DNA of 64,000 nucleotides, taken from an uncultured Enhydrobacter sp. (GTDB taxonomy: Bacteria > Pseudomonadota > Gammaproteobacteria > Pseudomonadales > Moraxellaceae). Positions within the stretch are counted from its first letter, which is position 1. Each line of letters begins with the position of its first letter. A program made the translations under genes and the position numbers. The DNA is taken from NCBI GenBank assembly GCA_946222995.1, contig CAMIOS010000001.1, forward strand, positions 248,001 through 312,000, written 5' to 3'. This document shows, piece after piece, positions 1-8,251 of the stretch. The notes beneath the pieces are model-generated. The model saw only the letters and a list, made by a program, of their open reading frames with translations, was not told the DNA's origin and ran no database searches.

Positions 1-1
1 A

Positions 2-196
2 CAATCAACCAAAATCCTTGACCGTGAAACAGGCGAAATCTCTTACGGACGTATTCCCGCAGGTTCAGTGGTGGTATCGGGTAGCTTGCCAAGTAAAGAC
101 GGCTCGCACTCGCTTTATTGTGCGGTAATTGTCAAAAAAGTGGACGCGCAAACCCGTAGTAAAACCTCAATTAATGAGTTGTTAAGAATGGATTAA
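2..196 (+). CDS. dapD: 2,3,4,5-tetrahydropyridine-2,6-dicarboxylate N-succinyltransferase, C-terminal end
   Basis: The window opens inside this gene and only the last 64 codons are present. The readable end contains ETGEISYGRIPAGSVVVSGS and a C-terminus ending in NELLRMD, which match the DapD carboxy-terminal region after the left-handed beta-helix. DapD transfers succinyl from succinyl-CoA to tetrahydrodipicolinate in the lysine and diaminopimelate pathway in the cytoplasm. A strong hairpin follows the stop codon at once, so this is the end of its transcript. The reading frame is open from base 2; the upstream part lies outside the window. Confidence 0.9.
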   Translation, partial: QSTKILDRETGEISYGRIPAGSVVVSGSLPSKDGSHSLYCAVIVKKVDAQTRSKTSINELLRMD

Positions 197-200
197 TGAT

Positions 201-237
201 AAAAAAGCAGTTTGGAATTTTCTAAACTGCTTTTTTT
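201..237 (+). terminator. rho-independent terminator after dapD
   Basis: A 13-base AAAAAAGCAGTTT arm is followed by a short loop and the complementary TAAACTGC arm running into seven T residues. It starts four bases after the dapD stop codon. Confidence 0.85.
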
Positions 238-337
238 ATGAAAAAATTGATATACATATTTTGGATAAAAAATAGGATAAATGCCAAATCAACATTCTGG
301 ATCAGCGGTTAACAATTTAATAAACTAGGCGATTAAA

Positions 338-718
338 ATGTCAAAACAACGTTATGAAAACGGCTTAGCCATCCGCAAACAAGTCATGGGTGAGGCACAT
401 GTCGAGCGCGCCATGTCACAAGTTAGTGACTTTAGCGCACCACTACAAGACTGGATAAACGAGCATGCTTGGGGCTCGACTTGGCAACGCGACGGCATCG
501 ACAAAAAAACTCGCTCACTGGTCACTATTGCATTTTTAATCGCCCAAAAATCACCCACCGAGCTTAAAGGGCACATCCGTGGCGCAATTAACAACGGTGC
601 AACGGTGAGCGAAATCCAAGAAGTATTATTACATAGCCTACCTTACTGCGGTGCTCCAGCCACCCAAGAAGCCTATCGCGCAGCCGTTGAAATATTAACT
701 GAGATGAAATTGATTTAA
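338..718 (+). CDS. pcaC: 4-carboxymuconolactone decarboxylase family protein (PcaC-like)
   Basis: The 126-residue protein has the length and motif order of stand-alone PcaC: an N-terminal RYENGLAIRKQVMG segment, then KTRSLVTIAFLIA, ELKGHIRGAINNGAT and a C-terminal LLHSLPYCGAPA that carries the family Cys. PcaC converts 4-carboxymuconolactone to 3-oxoadipate enol-lactone in protocatechuate catabolism. No other pca gene is visible nearby, so the physiological substrate is inferred from similarity only; related CMD/AhpD-like proteins can have other roles. The ATG is preceded by an AGGCGA ribosome-binding site at suitable spacing. It stands between the dapD terminator and queE. Confidence 0.75.
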   Translation: MSKQRYENGLAIRKQVMGEAHVERAMSQVSDFSAPLQDWINEHAWGSTWQRDGIDKKTRSLVTIAFLIAQKSPTELKGHIRGAINNGATVSEIQEVLLHSLPYCGAPATQEAYRAAVEILTEMKLI

Positions 719-781
719 AACTAAAGTCTTTTTGACATAAATTTGATAAAATATACCCTTATTTTTTACCCCATCATCCTT

Positions 782-1519
782 ATGCCAAATATTATTCATC
801 CATTATCAACGCCGCTTCGTAATACCGCCATCCCCACCACCGACCCCGATGCAGGGCTAAAAGTTTCCGAAATTTTTTATTCCTTGCAAGGCGAGGCATT
901 GACCGCAGGCTTACCCACGATTTTTATCCGATTAACAGGCTGTCCACTTCGCTGTGTGTATTGTGATACCGAATATGCTTTTAGCGGTGGCGAGCGGATG
1001 AGCCTTAATGAAATTTTGGCAAAGTGTCAGACGTTTAACTGCAAACGTATTTGTTTAACAGGCGGTGAGCCTTTAGCCCAACCCAATGCCATCGCCTTAA
1101 TGCAATTATTATTGGCAAACGGCTATGAAATTTCGCTTGAGACGGCAGGGGCACTATCTGTCAAAGCTGTGCCTGTCGCTGTGTCAAAAGTGATGGATAT
1201 CAAAACCCCAAGCTCGGGTGAAGCTGATAAAAATCTGTGGGAAAATCTCAATTATTTGACCAAGCACGACCAACTCAAACTCGTCATTGTGAACCGTGAC
1301 GACTACGACTGGGCAAAAGCCAAATTAGCCGAATATGACTTAGCAAATAAAGTCAATACCGTCTGGTTTTCACCCATGTTTAATGTGTATGACGACCGTG
1401 CGCCCGAGGTGCCAAGCCTTGCCACCGAGCTTGCCGAGTGGATATTGGCAGATGCGTTGCCCGTACGGTTTCAGCTTCAACTGCATAAAATCATTTGGGC
1501 AGATGCCAAAGGCAAATAG
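782..1519 (+). CDS. queE: 7-carboxy-7-deazaguanine synthase (radical SAM)
   Basis: QueE rearranges 6-carboxytetrahydropterin to 7-carboxy-7-deazaguanine in the queuosine/preQ0 pathway. The protein shows the radical-SAM cluster motif CPLRCVYC around residues 54-61, a preceding SLQGEALTAGLPTIFIRLTG segment and the TGGEPL motif near residue 96. I chose ATG 782 (245 residues). An upstream in-frame TTG at 743 would add 13 hydrophobic residues and falls in promoter-like sequence (TTGACA at 732-737), so it is unlikely to be the start. No other queuosine gene is adjacent; purB follows 55 bases downstream with its own promoter. Confidence 0.88.
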   Translation: MPNIIHPLSTPLRNTAIPTTDPDAGLKVSEIFYSLQGEALTAGLPTIFIRLTGCPLRCVYCDTEYAFSGGERMSLNEILAKCQTFNCKRICLTGGEPLAQPNAIALMQLLLANGYEISLETAGALSVKAVPVAVSKVMDIKTPSSGEADKNLWENLNYLTKHDQLKLVIVNRDDYDWAKAKLAEYDLANKVNTVWFSPMFNVYDDRAPEVPSLATELAEWILADALPVRFQLQLHKIIWADAKGK

Positions 1520-1532
1520 TCACTTAAGAGTG

Positions 1533-1541
1533 TGTTATAAT
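1533..1541 (+). promoter_or_regulatory. extended -10 promoter of purB
   Basis: TGTTATAAT is a perfect TATAAT box with the extended TGn element, 34 bases before the purB ATG. No good -35 box is seen at 17 bases, as expected for an extended -10 promoter. Confidence 0.6.
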
Positions 1542-1574
1542 CTGCTTATTTGCCGCTAACTTTGAGGAAATTGT

Positions 1575-2957
1575 ATGAATAGCTTAACCGCCCTTTCTCC
1601 CATTGATGGACGCTATGCCAGTAAAGTCGATAGCTTGCGTCCTTATCTGTCTGAATTTGGTTTAATCAAAGCCCGTGTCACCGTTGAAATTCGTTGGTTA
1701 CAAGCCCTTGCCAACCACAGCGAAATTGCCGAAATCCAACCATTTTCAAAGGCGACCAATCAACGCCTTGATGCCATTCTTGATAACTTTAGCGCAAAAA
1801 ATGCCGAGCGTATCAAAGAGATTGAACGCACCACCAACCACGATGTCAAAGCGGTCGAATACTTTTTAAAAGAACAAATTGCCGACATTGATGAGCTTAA
1901 AAACGCTGGCGAATTTATCCATTTTGCCTGTACTTCCGAGGATATCAATAACTTATCGCATGCCTTGATGCTCAAATCGGGACGGGATGTGTTAAGTAAA
2001 TCGATGCAACAAATCATTGATGAAATTGCTAAATTAGCCGAAACCCATGCCGAACAACCCATGCTTTCTCGCACCCACGGTCAAACCGCAAGCCCAACCA
2101 CGCTAGGTAAAGAAATGGCAAACGTGGCATACCGTCTGCATCGCCAATTAAAACAATTTAACAATGTTGAGCTGTTAGGTAAAATCAATGGCGCGGTGGG
2201 TAACTACAACGCCCATTTATCCGCTTATCCTCAGATTGATTGGGCAAAAAATGCCGAAAAGTTTGTTACCAGTCTTGATCTTGCCTTTAACCCTTATACC
2301 ACCCAAATCGAGCCACATGATTATATGGCGGAATTATTCGATGCCCTGCGTCGTTTTAACACAATTTTGATTGATTTTAACCGTGACATTTGGGGTTATA
2401 TCTCGCTTGGGTATTTTAAACAAAAACTCAAAGACGGCGAAGTGGGCTCATCGACCATGCCGCATAAGGTCAATCCGATTGACTTTGAAAATTCTGAAGG
2501 CAACTTAGGTCTAGCCAATGCCGTTTTGGCGCATTTGGGCGAAAAATTGCCAATCTCTCGTTGGCAACGTGATTTGACCGATTCAACCGTACTTCGCAAT
2601 ATGGGTGTGGGTTTTGCCCAAAGCTTGATTGCGTTTGATGCCTGTCTAAAAGGCATTGGCAAATTGGAACTTAATGCCCATCGCCTCAATGAAGATTTAG
2701 ACAATGCCCAAGAAGTGCTAGCCGAGCCGATTCAAACGGTGATGCGCCGTTACAACGTTGAAAAACCGTATGAAAAGCTAAAGGCCTTAACGCGCGGTCA
2801 AGCAATGACTCGTGAGATGATGGTTGATTTTGTTAATGGGGATGAGTTATCGGCTGTACCAGAAAATGAACGTCAACGCTTGGCTGAGTTAACCCCTGCC
2901 ACCTATACCGGTAATGCCAGCGAACAAGCCAAAAATCTTAAACATTGGCTAAAATAA
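1575..2957 (+). CDS. purB: adenylosuccinate lyase
   Basis: PurB cleaves both SAICAR and adenylosuccinate with release of fumarate, in de novo purine synthesis and AMP formation. The 460-residue protein has the usual gamma-proteobacterial length. It carries the N-terminal ALSPIDGRYASKV, the HFACTSEDINN and SRTHGQTASPTTLGKE regions and the fumarase/aspartase superfamily signature SSTMPHKVNPIDFEN near residues 292-306, which includes the mobile catalytic loop. An AGGAAA ribosome-binding site precedes the ATG. It converges on purF, from which it is separated by a shared bidirectional terminator. Confidence 0.97.
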   Translation: MNSLTALSPIDGRYASKVDSLRPYLSEFGLIKARVTVEIRWLQALANHSEIAEIQPFSKATNQRLDAILDNFSAKNAERIKEIERTTNHDVKAVEYFLKEQIADIDELKNAGEFIHFACTSEDINNLSHALMLKSGRDVLSKSMQQIIDEIAKLAETHAEQPMLSRTHGQTASPTTLGKEMANVAYRLHRQLKQFNNVELLGKINGAVGNYNAHLSAYPQIDWAKNAEKFVTSLDLAFNPYTTQIEPHDYMAELFDALRRFNTILIDFNRDIWGYISLGYFKQKLKDGEVGSSTMPHKVNPIDFENSEGNLGLANAVLAHLGEKLPISRWQRDLTDSTVLRNMGVGFAQSLIAFDACLKGIGKLELNAHRLNEDLDNAQEVLAEPIQTVMRRYNVEKPYEKLKALTRGQAMTREMMVDFVNGDELSAVPENERQRLAELTPATYTGNASEQAKNLKHWLK

Positions 2958-2970
2958 AGTATGAAATATA

Positions 2971-3001
2971 AAAAAAGAGAAGTCGCTGTACTTCTCTTTT
3001 T
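2971..3001. terminator. bidirectional terminator between purB and purF
   Basis: The arms AAAAAAGAGAAGT and ACTTCTCTTTTT flank a six-base loop, with A and T tracts at both ends. It can serve both converging genes. Confidence 0.85.
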
Positions 3002-3022
3002 GACTTAATATTATTAGCTTTA

Positions 3023-4558
3023 CTAGCCTTCGGTATGTACACCCATCATATCCACAGGTGTGTCAGCAATCACTTGCACATTTGACCCTTTATTTTTAGC
3101 TTTATCATTGCGTTTTTGCTGCAGCACTTGCAAATACGCTTCATCAATATCGCCAGCCACATATTTACCATCAAATACCGAACAATCAAACTGTTTAACA
3201 GGACTATGTTTGTCTTGTACTGCGTCAATCAAATCGTCCAAATCTTGGAAAATTAAACGATCTGCCCCGATAATTTGGCAAACTTCTTCTACTGTATGCC
3301 CCGATGCAATCAACTCGCTACGAGCCGGCATATCGATGCCATACACATTGGGGAATTTGACAGGCGGCGCAGCACTGGCAAAAAATACATTTTTTGCCCC
3401 AGCATCCCGCGCCATTTGAATAATCTCATGGCAAGTTGTGCCGCGCACAATTGAGTCATCCACCAATAATACATTTTTATTTTTAAACTCTAACGGCACA
3501 GCAGAGAGTTTTTGACGTACTGATTTTTTGCGTTGCTGTTGACCGGGCATGATAAAGGTACGACCGATATAGCGATTTTTCATAAAACCTTCACGGTATT
3601 TGACCCCAAGATGTTGAGCCAATTCCATCGCTGAAGTGCGTGACGTATCAGGGATCGGAATTACCACATCAATATCATGATCCTCGCCCCATTCTTTGAC
3701 AATTTTTTGTGCCAATTTCTCACCCATACGCATTCGGGCTTTATACACCGAAATATTGTCCATAATCGAATCTGGGCGGGCAAAATAGACATATTCAAAA
3801 ATACAGGGGGTAAATTTTTTGCCCTCGACACATTGGTGAGTATATAGCTGGTTGTCTTGGTCAATAAAAATGGCTTCACCCGGTTTAACATCTCGCACGA
3901 TGCTAAAGCCTGAAGCGGTCAATGCCACTGACTCCGACGCCACCATATACTCTGTGCCACCATCTTCGGCAAGGCGTTCACCATAAATCAATGGCCGAAT
4001 ACCATTGGGGTCACGAAACGCCAAAATCCCATAGCCTGTAATCATGGCAACCACTGCATACGCCCCTTCAATGCGCTTGTACACCGCTGTCATGGCTTTA
4101 AAAATATCGTCTGGCGTCGGATGTTGGATTCCCAATTTTTGCATTTCATGGGCGAGTACATTTAACAATACTTCAGAATCAGAATTGGTATTAATATGAC
4201 GCATATCTTCGTTATACAGTTCTTCGGCAATTTCCTCGGCATTGGTCAGGTTGCCATTATGAGCGAGCGTAATACCGTAAGGCGAATTTACATAAAACGG
4301 CTGTGCTTCTGCACTGCTAGAGGTGCCGGCTGTCGGGTAACGTACATGCCCAATCCCTTGATTGCCTACCAACCGAATCATGTGACGGGTCATAAAGACA
4401 TCACGCACCATGCCATTTTCTTTACGCAAAAACAGCCGACCATCTTGACAGGTGACAATACCCGCCGCATCTTGCCCACGATGCTGTAGCATGGTCAACG
4501 CATCATACAGCATCTGATTGACAGGACTATGCCCTGCAATGCCCACTACTCCACACAT
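3023..4558 (-). CDS. purF: amidophosphoribosyltransferase
   Basis: PurF makes phosphoribosylamine from PRPP and glutamine, the committed step of purine synthesis. The 511-residue protein starts with MCGVVGIAG, so the glutaminase nucleophile is Cys2 after Met removal. It continues with the HNGNLTNA and RDPNGIRPL regions of the N-terminal glutamine amidotransferase domain. The PRPP-binding motif VLLVDDSIVRGTT lies near residue 367. It is the last gene of a minus-strand set pyrD, cvpA, purF. The cvpA-purF order matches that of other gamma-proteobacteria; the 164-base cvpA-purF gap leaves room for a separate promoter. Confidence 0.97.
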   Translation of the reverse strand: MCGVVGIAGHSPVNQMLYDALTMLQHRGQDAAGIVTCQDGRLFLRKENGMVRDVFMTRHMIRLVGNQGIGHVRYPTAGTSSSAEAQPFYVNSPYGITLAHNGNLTNAEEIAEELYNEDMRHINTNSDSEVLLNVLAHEMQKLGIQHPTPDDIFKAMTAVYKRIEGAYAVVAMITGYGILAFRDPNGIRPLIYGERLAEDGGTEYMVASESVALTASGFSIVRDVKPGEAIFIDQDNQLYTHQCVEGKKFTPCIFEYVYFARPDSIMDNISVYKARMRMGEKLAQKIVKEWGEDHDIDVVIPIPDTSRTSAMELAQHLGVKYREGFMKNRYIGRTFIMPGQQQRKKSVRQKLSAVPLEFKNKNVLLVDDSIVRGTTCHEIIQMARDAGAKNVFFASAAPPVKFPNVYGIDMPARSELIASGHTVEEVCQIIGADRLIFQDLDDLIDAVQDKHSPVKQFDCSVFDGKYVAGDIDEAYLQVLQQKRNDKAKNKGSNVQVIADTPVDMMGVHTEG

Positions 4559-4722
4559 AATAACCCCTTAGTTGTTTTGCCCGTTCTTTGTTGCTCTTAC
4601 AAAACGTGAGTGAAAAATTCGTTAAAAAATTCTATATTAAGAAATTTTATAAGAAACTCGTTTAAAATATGTTTGGCGCTATCAACTGGCTCAAACAATC
4701 GACAGTGAATCACTGCTAAAAT

Positions 4723-5247
4723 TTAATGGGTTGCTTTATCAAGCTGATTTAAACCAATATGAGTGCCATGCCGAATTTCGCTAGCGATACTTTTTGACAT
4801 ACTCAAAGCAAATGGCGTGAGCGGTAGTAACGCTTGGGCAATCTGCGACGCGCGCCAAATCGGTCTTTGCTGGATAAATGGTGCGACTACACTAAGTACC
4901 AATAAAATAACGAGTAAATTTTTGCCACACCCAAATCCTGCACCCGCCAGCCTATCAACAAAACTTAACTTCAACCCTTTAAGCGTACGTTGCATACCCC
5001 AAAGCAAGATTTGCAACAAAATAATACAGCCCAATGCCACTACCAAAAATGCCATCACAAGCGCCAATATCGGCGAGTTGGTAAACGCCATAAAAAAACG
5101 GGTAAATGATTTGGCTAAAAAGCTTGCTAACACCAACGCAAATAGCCAGCCAAACATCCCAACCAATGAACGTAATAAGCCATTGCGATAGCCTTGTATT
5201 AGCCCGACTATTAATAACAATAAAATGCCACTATCTATGATCGACAT
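4723..5247 (-). CDS. cvpA: CvpA family membrane protein
   Basis: This 174-residue protein has four or more hydrophobic segments and the typical CvpA start, DSGILLLLIVGLIQGYRNG, followed by LVGMFGWLFALVLASFLAK. CvpA was first linked to colicin V production and is a conserved inner-membrane protein whose molecular role is not settled. I chose the ATG at 5247, ten bases after the pyrD stop. An upstream start at 5316 would overlap pyrD and add 23 basic residues that do not fit the family. Position upstream of purF supports the call. Confidence 0.85.
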   Translation of the reverse strand: MSIIDSGILLLLIVGLIQGYRNGLLRSLVGMFGWLFALVLASFLAKSFTRFFMAFTNSPILALVMAFLVVALGCIILLQILLWGMQRTLKGLKLSFVDRLAGAGFGCGKNLLVILLVLSVVAPFIQQRPIWRASQIAQALLPLTPFALSMSKSIASEIRHGTHIGLNQLDKATH

Positions 5248-5257
5248 GCGGTTTCTT

Positions 5258-6304
5258 CTATGTCGTCTGATCGGTTTGTAGCTGTGAAATACGATAACCA
5301 TCGATCGCTTCGACACATGACTGAATCAAACCTGGACCTTCATAAATCAAACCACTATAAATTTGCACCAAATCCGCACCCGCTTCAATTTTATTGACCG
5401 CTCGCTGTCCTGTGTCAATACCGCCTACCCCAATTAACGCCACAGAATGGGGTAACCGCTCGGCAAACTGTGCCAAAACTTGCGTGCTTTTATGGCTCAA
5501 AGGACGACCTGATAAGCCACCTGCTTCGTGACTGGTGGCATAATCCTCAACCCCATGACGGCTTAAGGTGGTATTGGTCGCAATCAAGCCATCAATATCA
5601 AAACGTGCCACTTCATTGGCAATAAAATCAATTTGATTTTCATCTAAATCGGGAGCGACTTTAAGTACAAGCGGGACATAATATTGATATTGGCTAGCAA
5701 GCTGACTGTGGCGGTTTTTTATCCCATCAAGCAATGCGGTCAAGGCATCACCACTTTGCAAATCTCGCAAATTTTTGGTATTAGGGGAAGAGATGTTGAC
5801 CGTGATATAGGAGGCATACGGATAAACGCGTTCTAGACAAAATAAATAATCATCAAGCGCCTTTTCAACAGGCGTTACTGCATTTTTGCCGATATTAATG
5901 CCTAAAATGCCTTGGTATTTACTTTTTTTAACTTGCGAAATAAGGTAATCAACCCCTTTATTATTAAAGCCCATCCGGTTAATAATGGCATGGGCTTCTT
6001 TGATGCGAAATAGGCGTGGCTTAGGATTACCCGCTTGTGGTTTTGGGGTCACCGTACCAATTTCGATATAACCAAATCCCAATGCCGCCAACGCATCGAT
6101 GTACTCGCCGTTTTTGTCCAGCCCTGCTGCCAATCCCACAGGGTTATTAAAATTTAACCCCATGCAAGAAGTCATCAGCTCTTGTTTGGCATATACAAAG
6201 CCCACCAGTCCCATTTTTTGACTTTTCTCTAGCATGGCTAGGGTCATTTCATGGGCTTTTTCTGGGTCAGTTTGGAACAAAATGGGACGCATTAACGAAT
6301 ACAT
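5258..6304 (-). CDS. pyrD: dihydroorotate dehydrogenase (quinone), class 2
   Basis: PyrD oxidises dihydroorotate to orotate with quinone as acceptor at the inner membrane, in pyrimidine synthesis. The N-terminal region MYSLMRPILFQTDPEKAHE is the membrane-associating helix typical of class 2 enzymes. Later motifs are NPVGLAAGLDKNGEYID, GYIEIGTVTPKPQAGNPKPRLFR, VNISSPNTKNLR with the Ser base region, and GVGGIDTG plus QIYSGLIYEGP near the C-terminus. ATG 6304 gives 348 residues; a TTG two codons earlier is possible. It is the first gene of the pyrD-cvpA-purF run. Confidence 0.95.
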   Translation of the reverse strand: MYSLMRPILFQTDPEKAHEMTLAMLEKSQKMGLVGFVYAKQELMTSCMGLNFNNPVGLAAGLDKNGEYIDALAALGFGYIEIGTVTPKPQAGNPKPRLFRIKEAHAIINRMGFNNKGVDYLISQVKKSKYQGILGINIGKNAVTPVEKALDDYLFCLERVYPYASYITVNISSPNTKNLRDLQSGDALTALLDGIKNRHSQLASQYQYYVPLVLKVAPDLDENQIDFIANEVARFDIDGLIATNTTLSRHGVEDYATSHEAGGLSGRPLSHKSTQVLAQFAERLPHSVALIGVGGIDTGQRAVNKIEAGADLVQIYSGLIYEGPGLIQSCVEAIDGYRISQLQTDQTT

Positions 6305-6512
6305 AGGCAAACATTCACTTTATTTTCATAAAAGCTGGCACAAGGCGGCTTTAAAACGGCATTTATCCGAAACGTTTTATCATCCTTGCGGGTCATTGGC
6401 AAGCTGTCATCAACACAGACTAGCAAGAAACCGGTGGGTCGCTATTATACCAGTGTCCCAAACAAAAAACACCGTATTCTGTACGACAGCGATCAAAGAC
6501 CCATCAATCCGC

Positions 6513-7019
6513 TTACGGCACCGCCCGCCCATTGGCTAAGGCAATCCACCCTCGTATCATTCGATACAAATGCCAAAGCACCACAAATCCAAGCAACACC
6601 ATACCAAGCATCCCCATGATGCCCGAGCCGCCTGCCACTGTGCTACTGCCTGCCAGCAAACCAAATAGTGACGCGCCAAAACCAAAAAATATCGATACAA
6701 TGGCCATACTACCAAAAAATACACTATACCAAAATGTCTTAATCTGCCAGTCAAAATGGCTATAAAGCCACGTTCCACGAGCCTCATCTCGTTTAAGATA
6801 GTTCATTACAATGGGGATAATCCATGTTAACCCTGCGGTAAAATAACTCAACATCGCCAACGCATAGGTAATATGGTTGTAATTAATGAGTGATTGGCTT
6901 ACTGGCTGAGAGGGCAAAAATCCAGCTTGATGATCAGCATATAGTTGCGCATGAGGCACTTCGTAAGGACTGGGCTTTGGATCAATGTTTAAATTCGAGT
7001 TTTGATTGTGATTAGCCAT
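6513..7019 (-). CDS. DUF4870-like small membrane protein
   Basis: The 168-residue protein has a polar N-terminus of about 50 residues and then three hydrophobic segments, with the sequence ALAMLSYFTAGLTWIIPIVM followed by a short charged loop and WLYSHFDWQIKTFWYS. This arrangement resembles DUF4870/Tic20-like small membrane proteins; the function is unknown. ATG 7019 is preferred because AAGG lies just upstream; a TTG two codons earlier is also open. The gene is 157 bases downstream of the tolB paralog and on the same strand. Confidence 0.6.
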   Translation of the reverse strand: MANHNQNSNLNIDPKPSPYEVPHAQLYADHQAGFLPSQPVSQSLINYNHITYALAMLSYFTAGLTWIIPIVMNYLKRDEARGTWLYSHFDWQIKTFWYSVFFGSMAIVSIFFGFGASLFGLLAGSSTVAGGSGIMGMLGMVLLGFVVLWHLYRMIRGWIALANGRAVP

Positions 7020-7027
7020 TCTCAACC

Positions 7028-7063
7028 TTAGATACTAATTAAATACTAAAAAGTTAGATACTA
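7028..7063. repeat. short direct repeats upstream of the DUF4870-like gene
   Basis: TTAGATACTA occurs at 7028-7037 and again at 7054-7063, with a related AATACTA between them. They lie just before the start of the gene at 7019. The function is unknown. Confidence 0.4.
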
Positions 7064-7176
7064 AAAAAGGGTTTTTCAATCATATGTTATAAGGGTAATA
7101 CCAATTTTTTAAAGCATTTAAATCATAAACTTGAATACAAATTGTGTTAAGCAGGTATACAGCCGCCCAGTAACGC

Positions 7177-8223
7177 TTATTTTAACCAAATTGGCTCTCG
7201 AATGCTGGCATTGGCTAAAAACTTGGCAGGTAAGCGAATATGCTCAAGTTGCAGTTGATAAACGGGACGAATCTGACTATCTAACGCGGTTGGCAAGCTC
7301 ACTAGCTGTATTACGGACTTATTAGCATAGACCCCATACTCGCCTGTCGGCGAAAAACTCATGGCTTCGCTCGCCCCGTCATCCGCCATTGACCACGTCT
7401 GCCCTGTTGCCAAGTTTTTGATAACCCGCTGTAGTTGGGTATTAGGCAATTTAGAGATATAGCTGATATAGTCGCCTGTTGGGCTAATCTTGGCATTGGC
7501 GCTGTAACTGCCTGTGGTGGTGATGCGGCTCACCGCTTGGGTAGCAAAATCATAACGATACAGCTGTGGATGATATAGCGCTGTACGGTCTGAAGTAAAG
7601 ATAAACCATTGTTGGTTGGGTGACCAAAAGGGGGCAATATCGACTGCCGCATTATGGGTCAGTTGCTGTAAATGACTGCCATCTATATTTGCCAAAAAAA
7701 TCTCGGGGTTTTGGTTCATACTACTTGATAACAAGATTTTTTGCTTGTCGGGCGAAATGTTTGCACTAAAATGATTGGCACGCTGTGGGGTAAGCAGCGT
7801 TTTTTGTCGGCTTTTGATATCATAACTAAAGATAGCAGGAAAGCTGTTTTGCTGCTCGGTAAAGATTAACATCGTGCCATCTTTATCGGCGGATAAACTT
7901 GAAATGCTACCGTTGACTTGGGTTAACACTTGGGCATGTGAGCCATCAAGCTCACTCATTACCAAACGGCTGATTTGGGCTTTGCCGTTGCCCTGCGTCA
8001 AGACATAAACCAATCGCCCTGTTAACTGCTGTTGATTAGATAAGATAACGCTAACAGGTTGCGCCTGAACCTGAGATAACTGATGCAAATGCGGCAAAAC
8101 GCTACAAGCGGGAAGCCCAACCATTGTGGCTATTCCTGTGACTACGCCCAGCGTTAGCCATGTTAAGCTTTTACATAAACTTTGTAAGTATGCTGCTAGG
8201 CTCAAGACACGCTTTCCTATCAT
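7177..8223 (-). CDS. TolB-like beta-propeller protein, paralog of adjacent TolB
   Basis: This protein aligns with the C-terminal propeller of the neighbouring TolB through its whole length: NGSISSLSADKDGTMLIFTE against NGTISGLNPSANGRTFTYVV, LLTPQRANHFSANISPDKQK against LLTPFRGNNLGASVSPDGSS, and a final REPIWLK against LSPIWLN. It lacks the N-terminal D1 domain of TolB (about 130 residues). Instead it has a hydrophobic leader ending in a possible lipobox LPAC near residue 39, so it may be a lipoprotein. The start is uncertain: ATG 8223 is used, and a TTG at 8247 lies four bases after the tolB stop. It sits where pal usually lies. Role unknown; a periplasmic Tol-system accessory is inferred. 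Confidence 0.75.
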   Translation of the reverse strand: MIGKRVLSLAAYLQSLCKSLTWLTLGVVTGIATMVGLPACSVLPHLHQLSQVQAQPVSVILSNQQQLTGRLVYVLTQGNGKAQISRLVMSELDGSHAQVLTQVNGSISSLSADKDGTMLIFTEQQNSFPAIFSYDIKSRQKTLLTPQRANHFSANISPDKQKILLSSSMNQNPEIFLANIDGSHLQQLTHNAAVDIAPFWSPNQQWFIFTSDRTALYHPQLYRYDFATQAVSRITTTGSYSANAKISPTGDYISYISKLPNTQLQRVIKNLATGQTWSMADDGASEAMSFSPTGEYGVYANKSVIQLVSLPTALDSQIRPVYQLQLEHIRLPAKFLANASIREPIWLK

Positions 8224-8251
8224 ATTTATCAAAAGCTGACGTATCAACGGC

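Noticed and set aside
743..781. Upstream TTG start for queE
   Set aside because: It adds 13 hydrophobic residues not seen in the family and overlaps promoter-like sequence; ATG 782 fits better.
1760..2704. Antisense frames in purB
   Set aside because: They have no family match or ribosome-binding site and lie wholly inside a well-supported gene.
7177..8223. Reading the tolB paralog as a split half of tolB
   Set aside because: tolB itself is complete with all blades, and the second gene has its own leader and repeats the same blades, so it is a duplicate and not a fragment.
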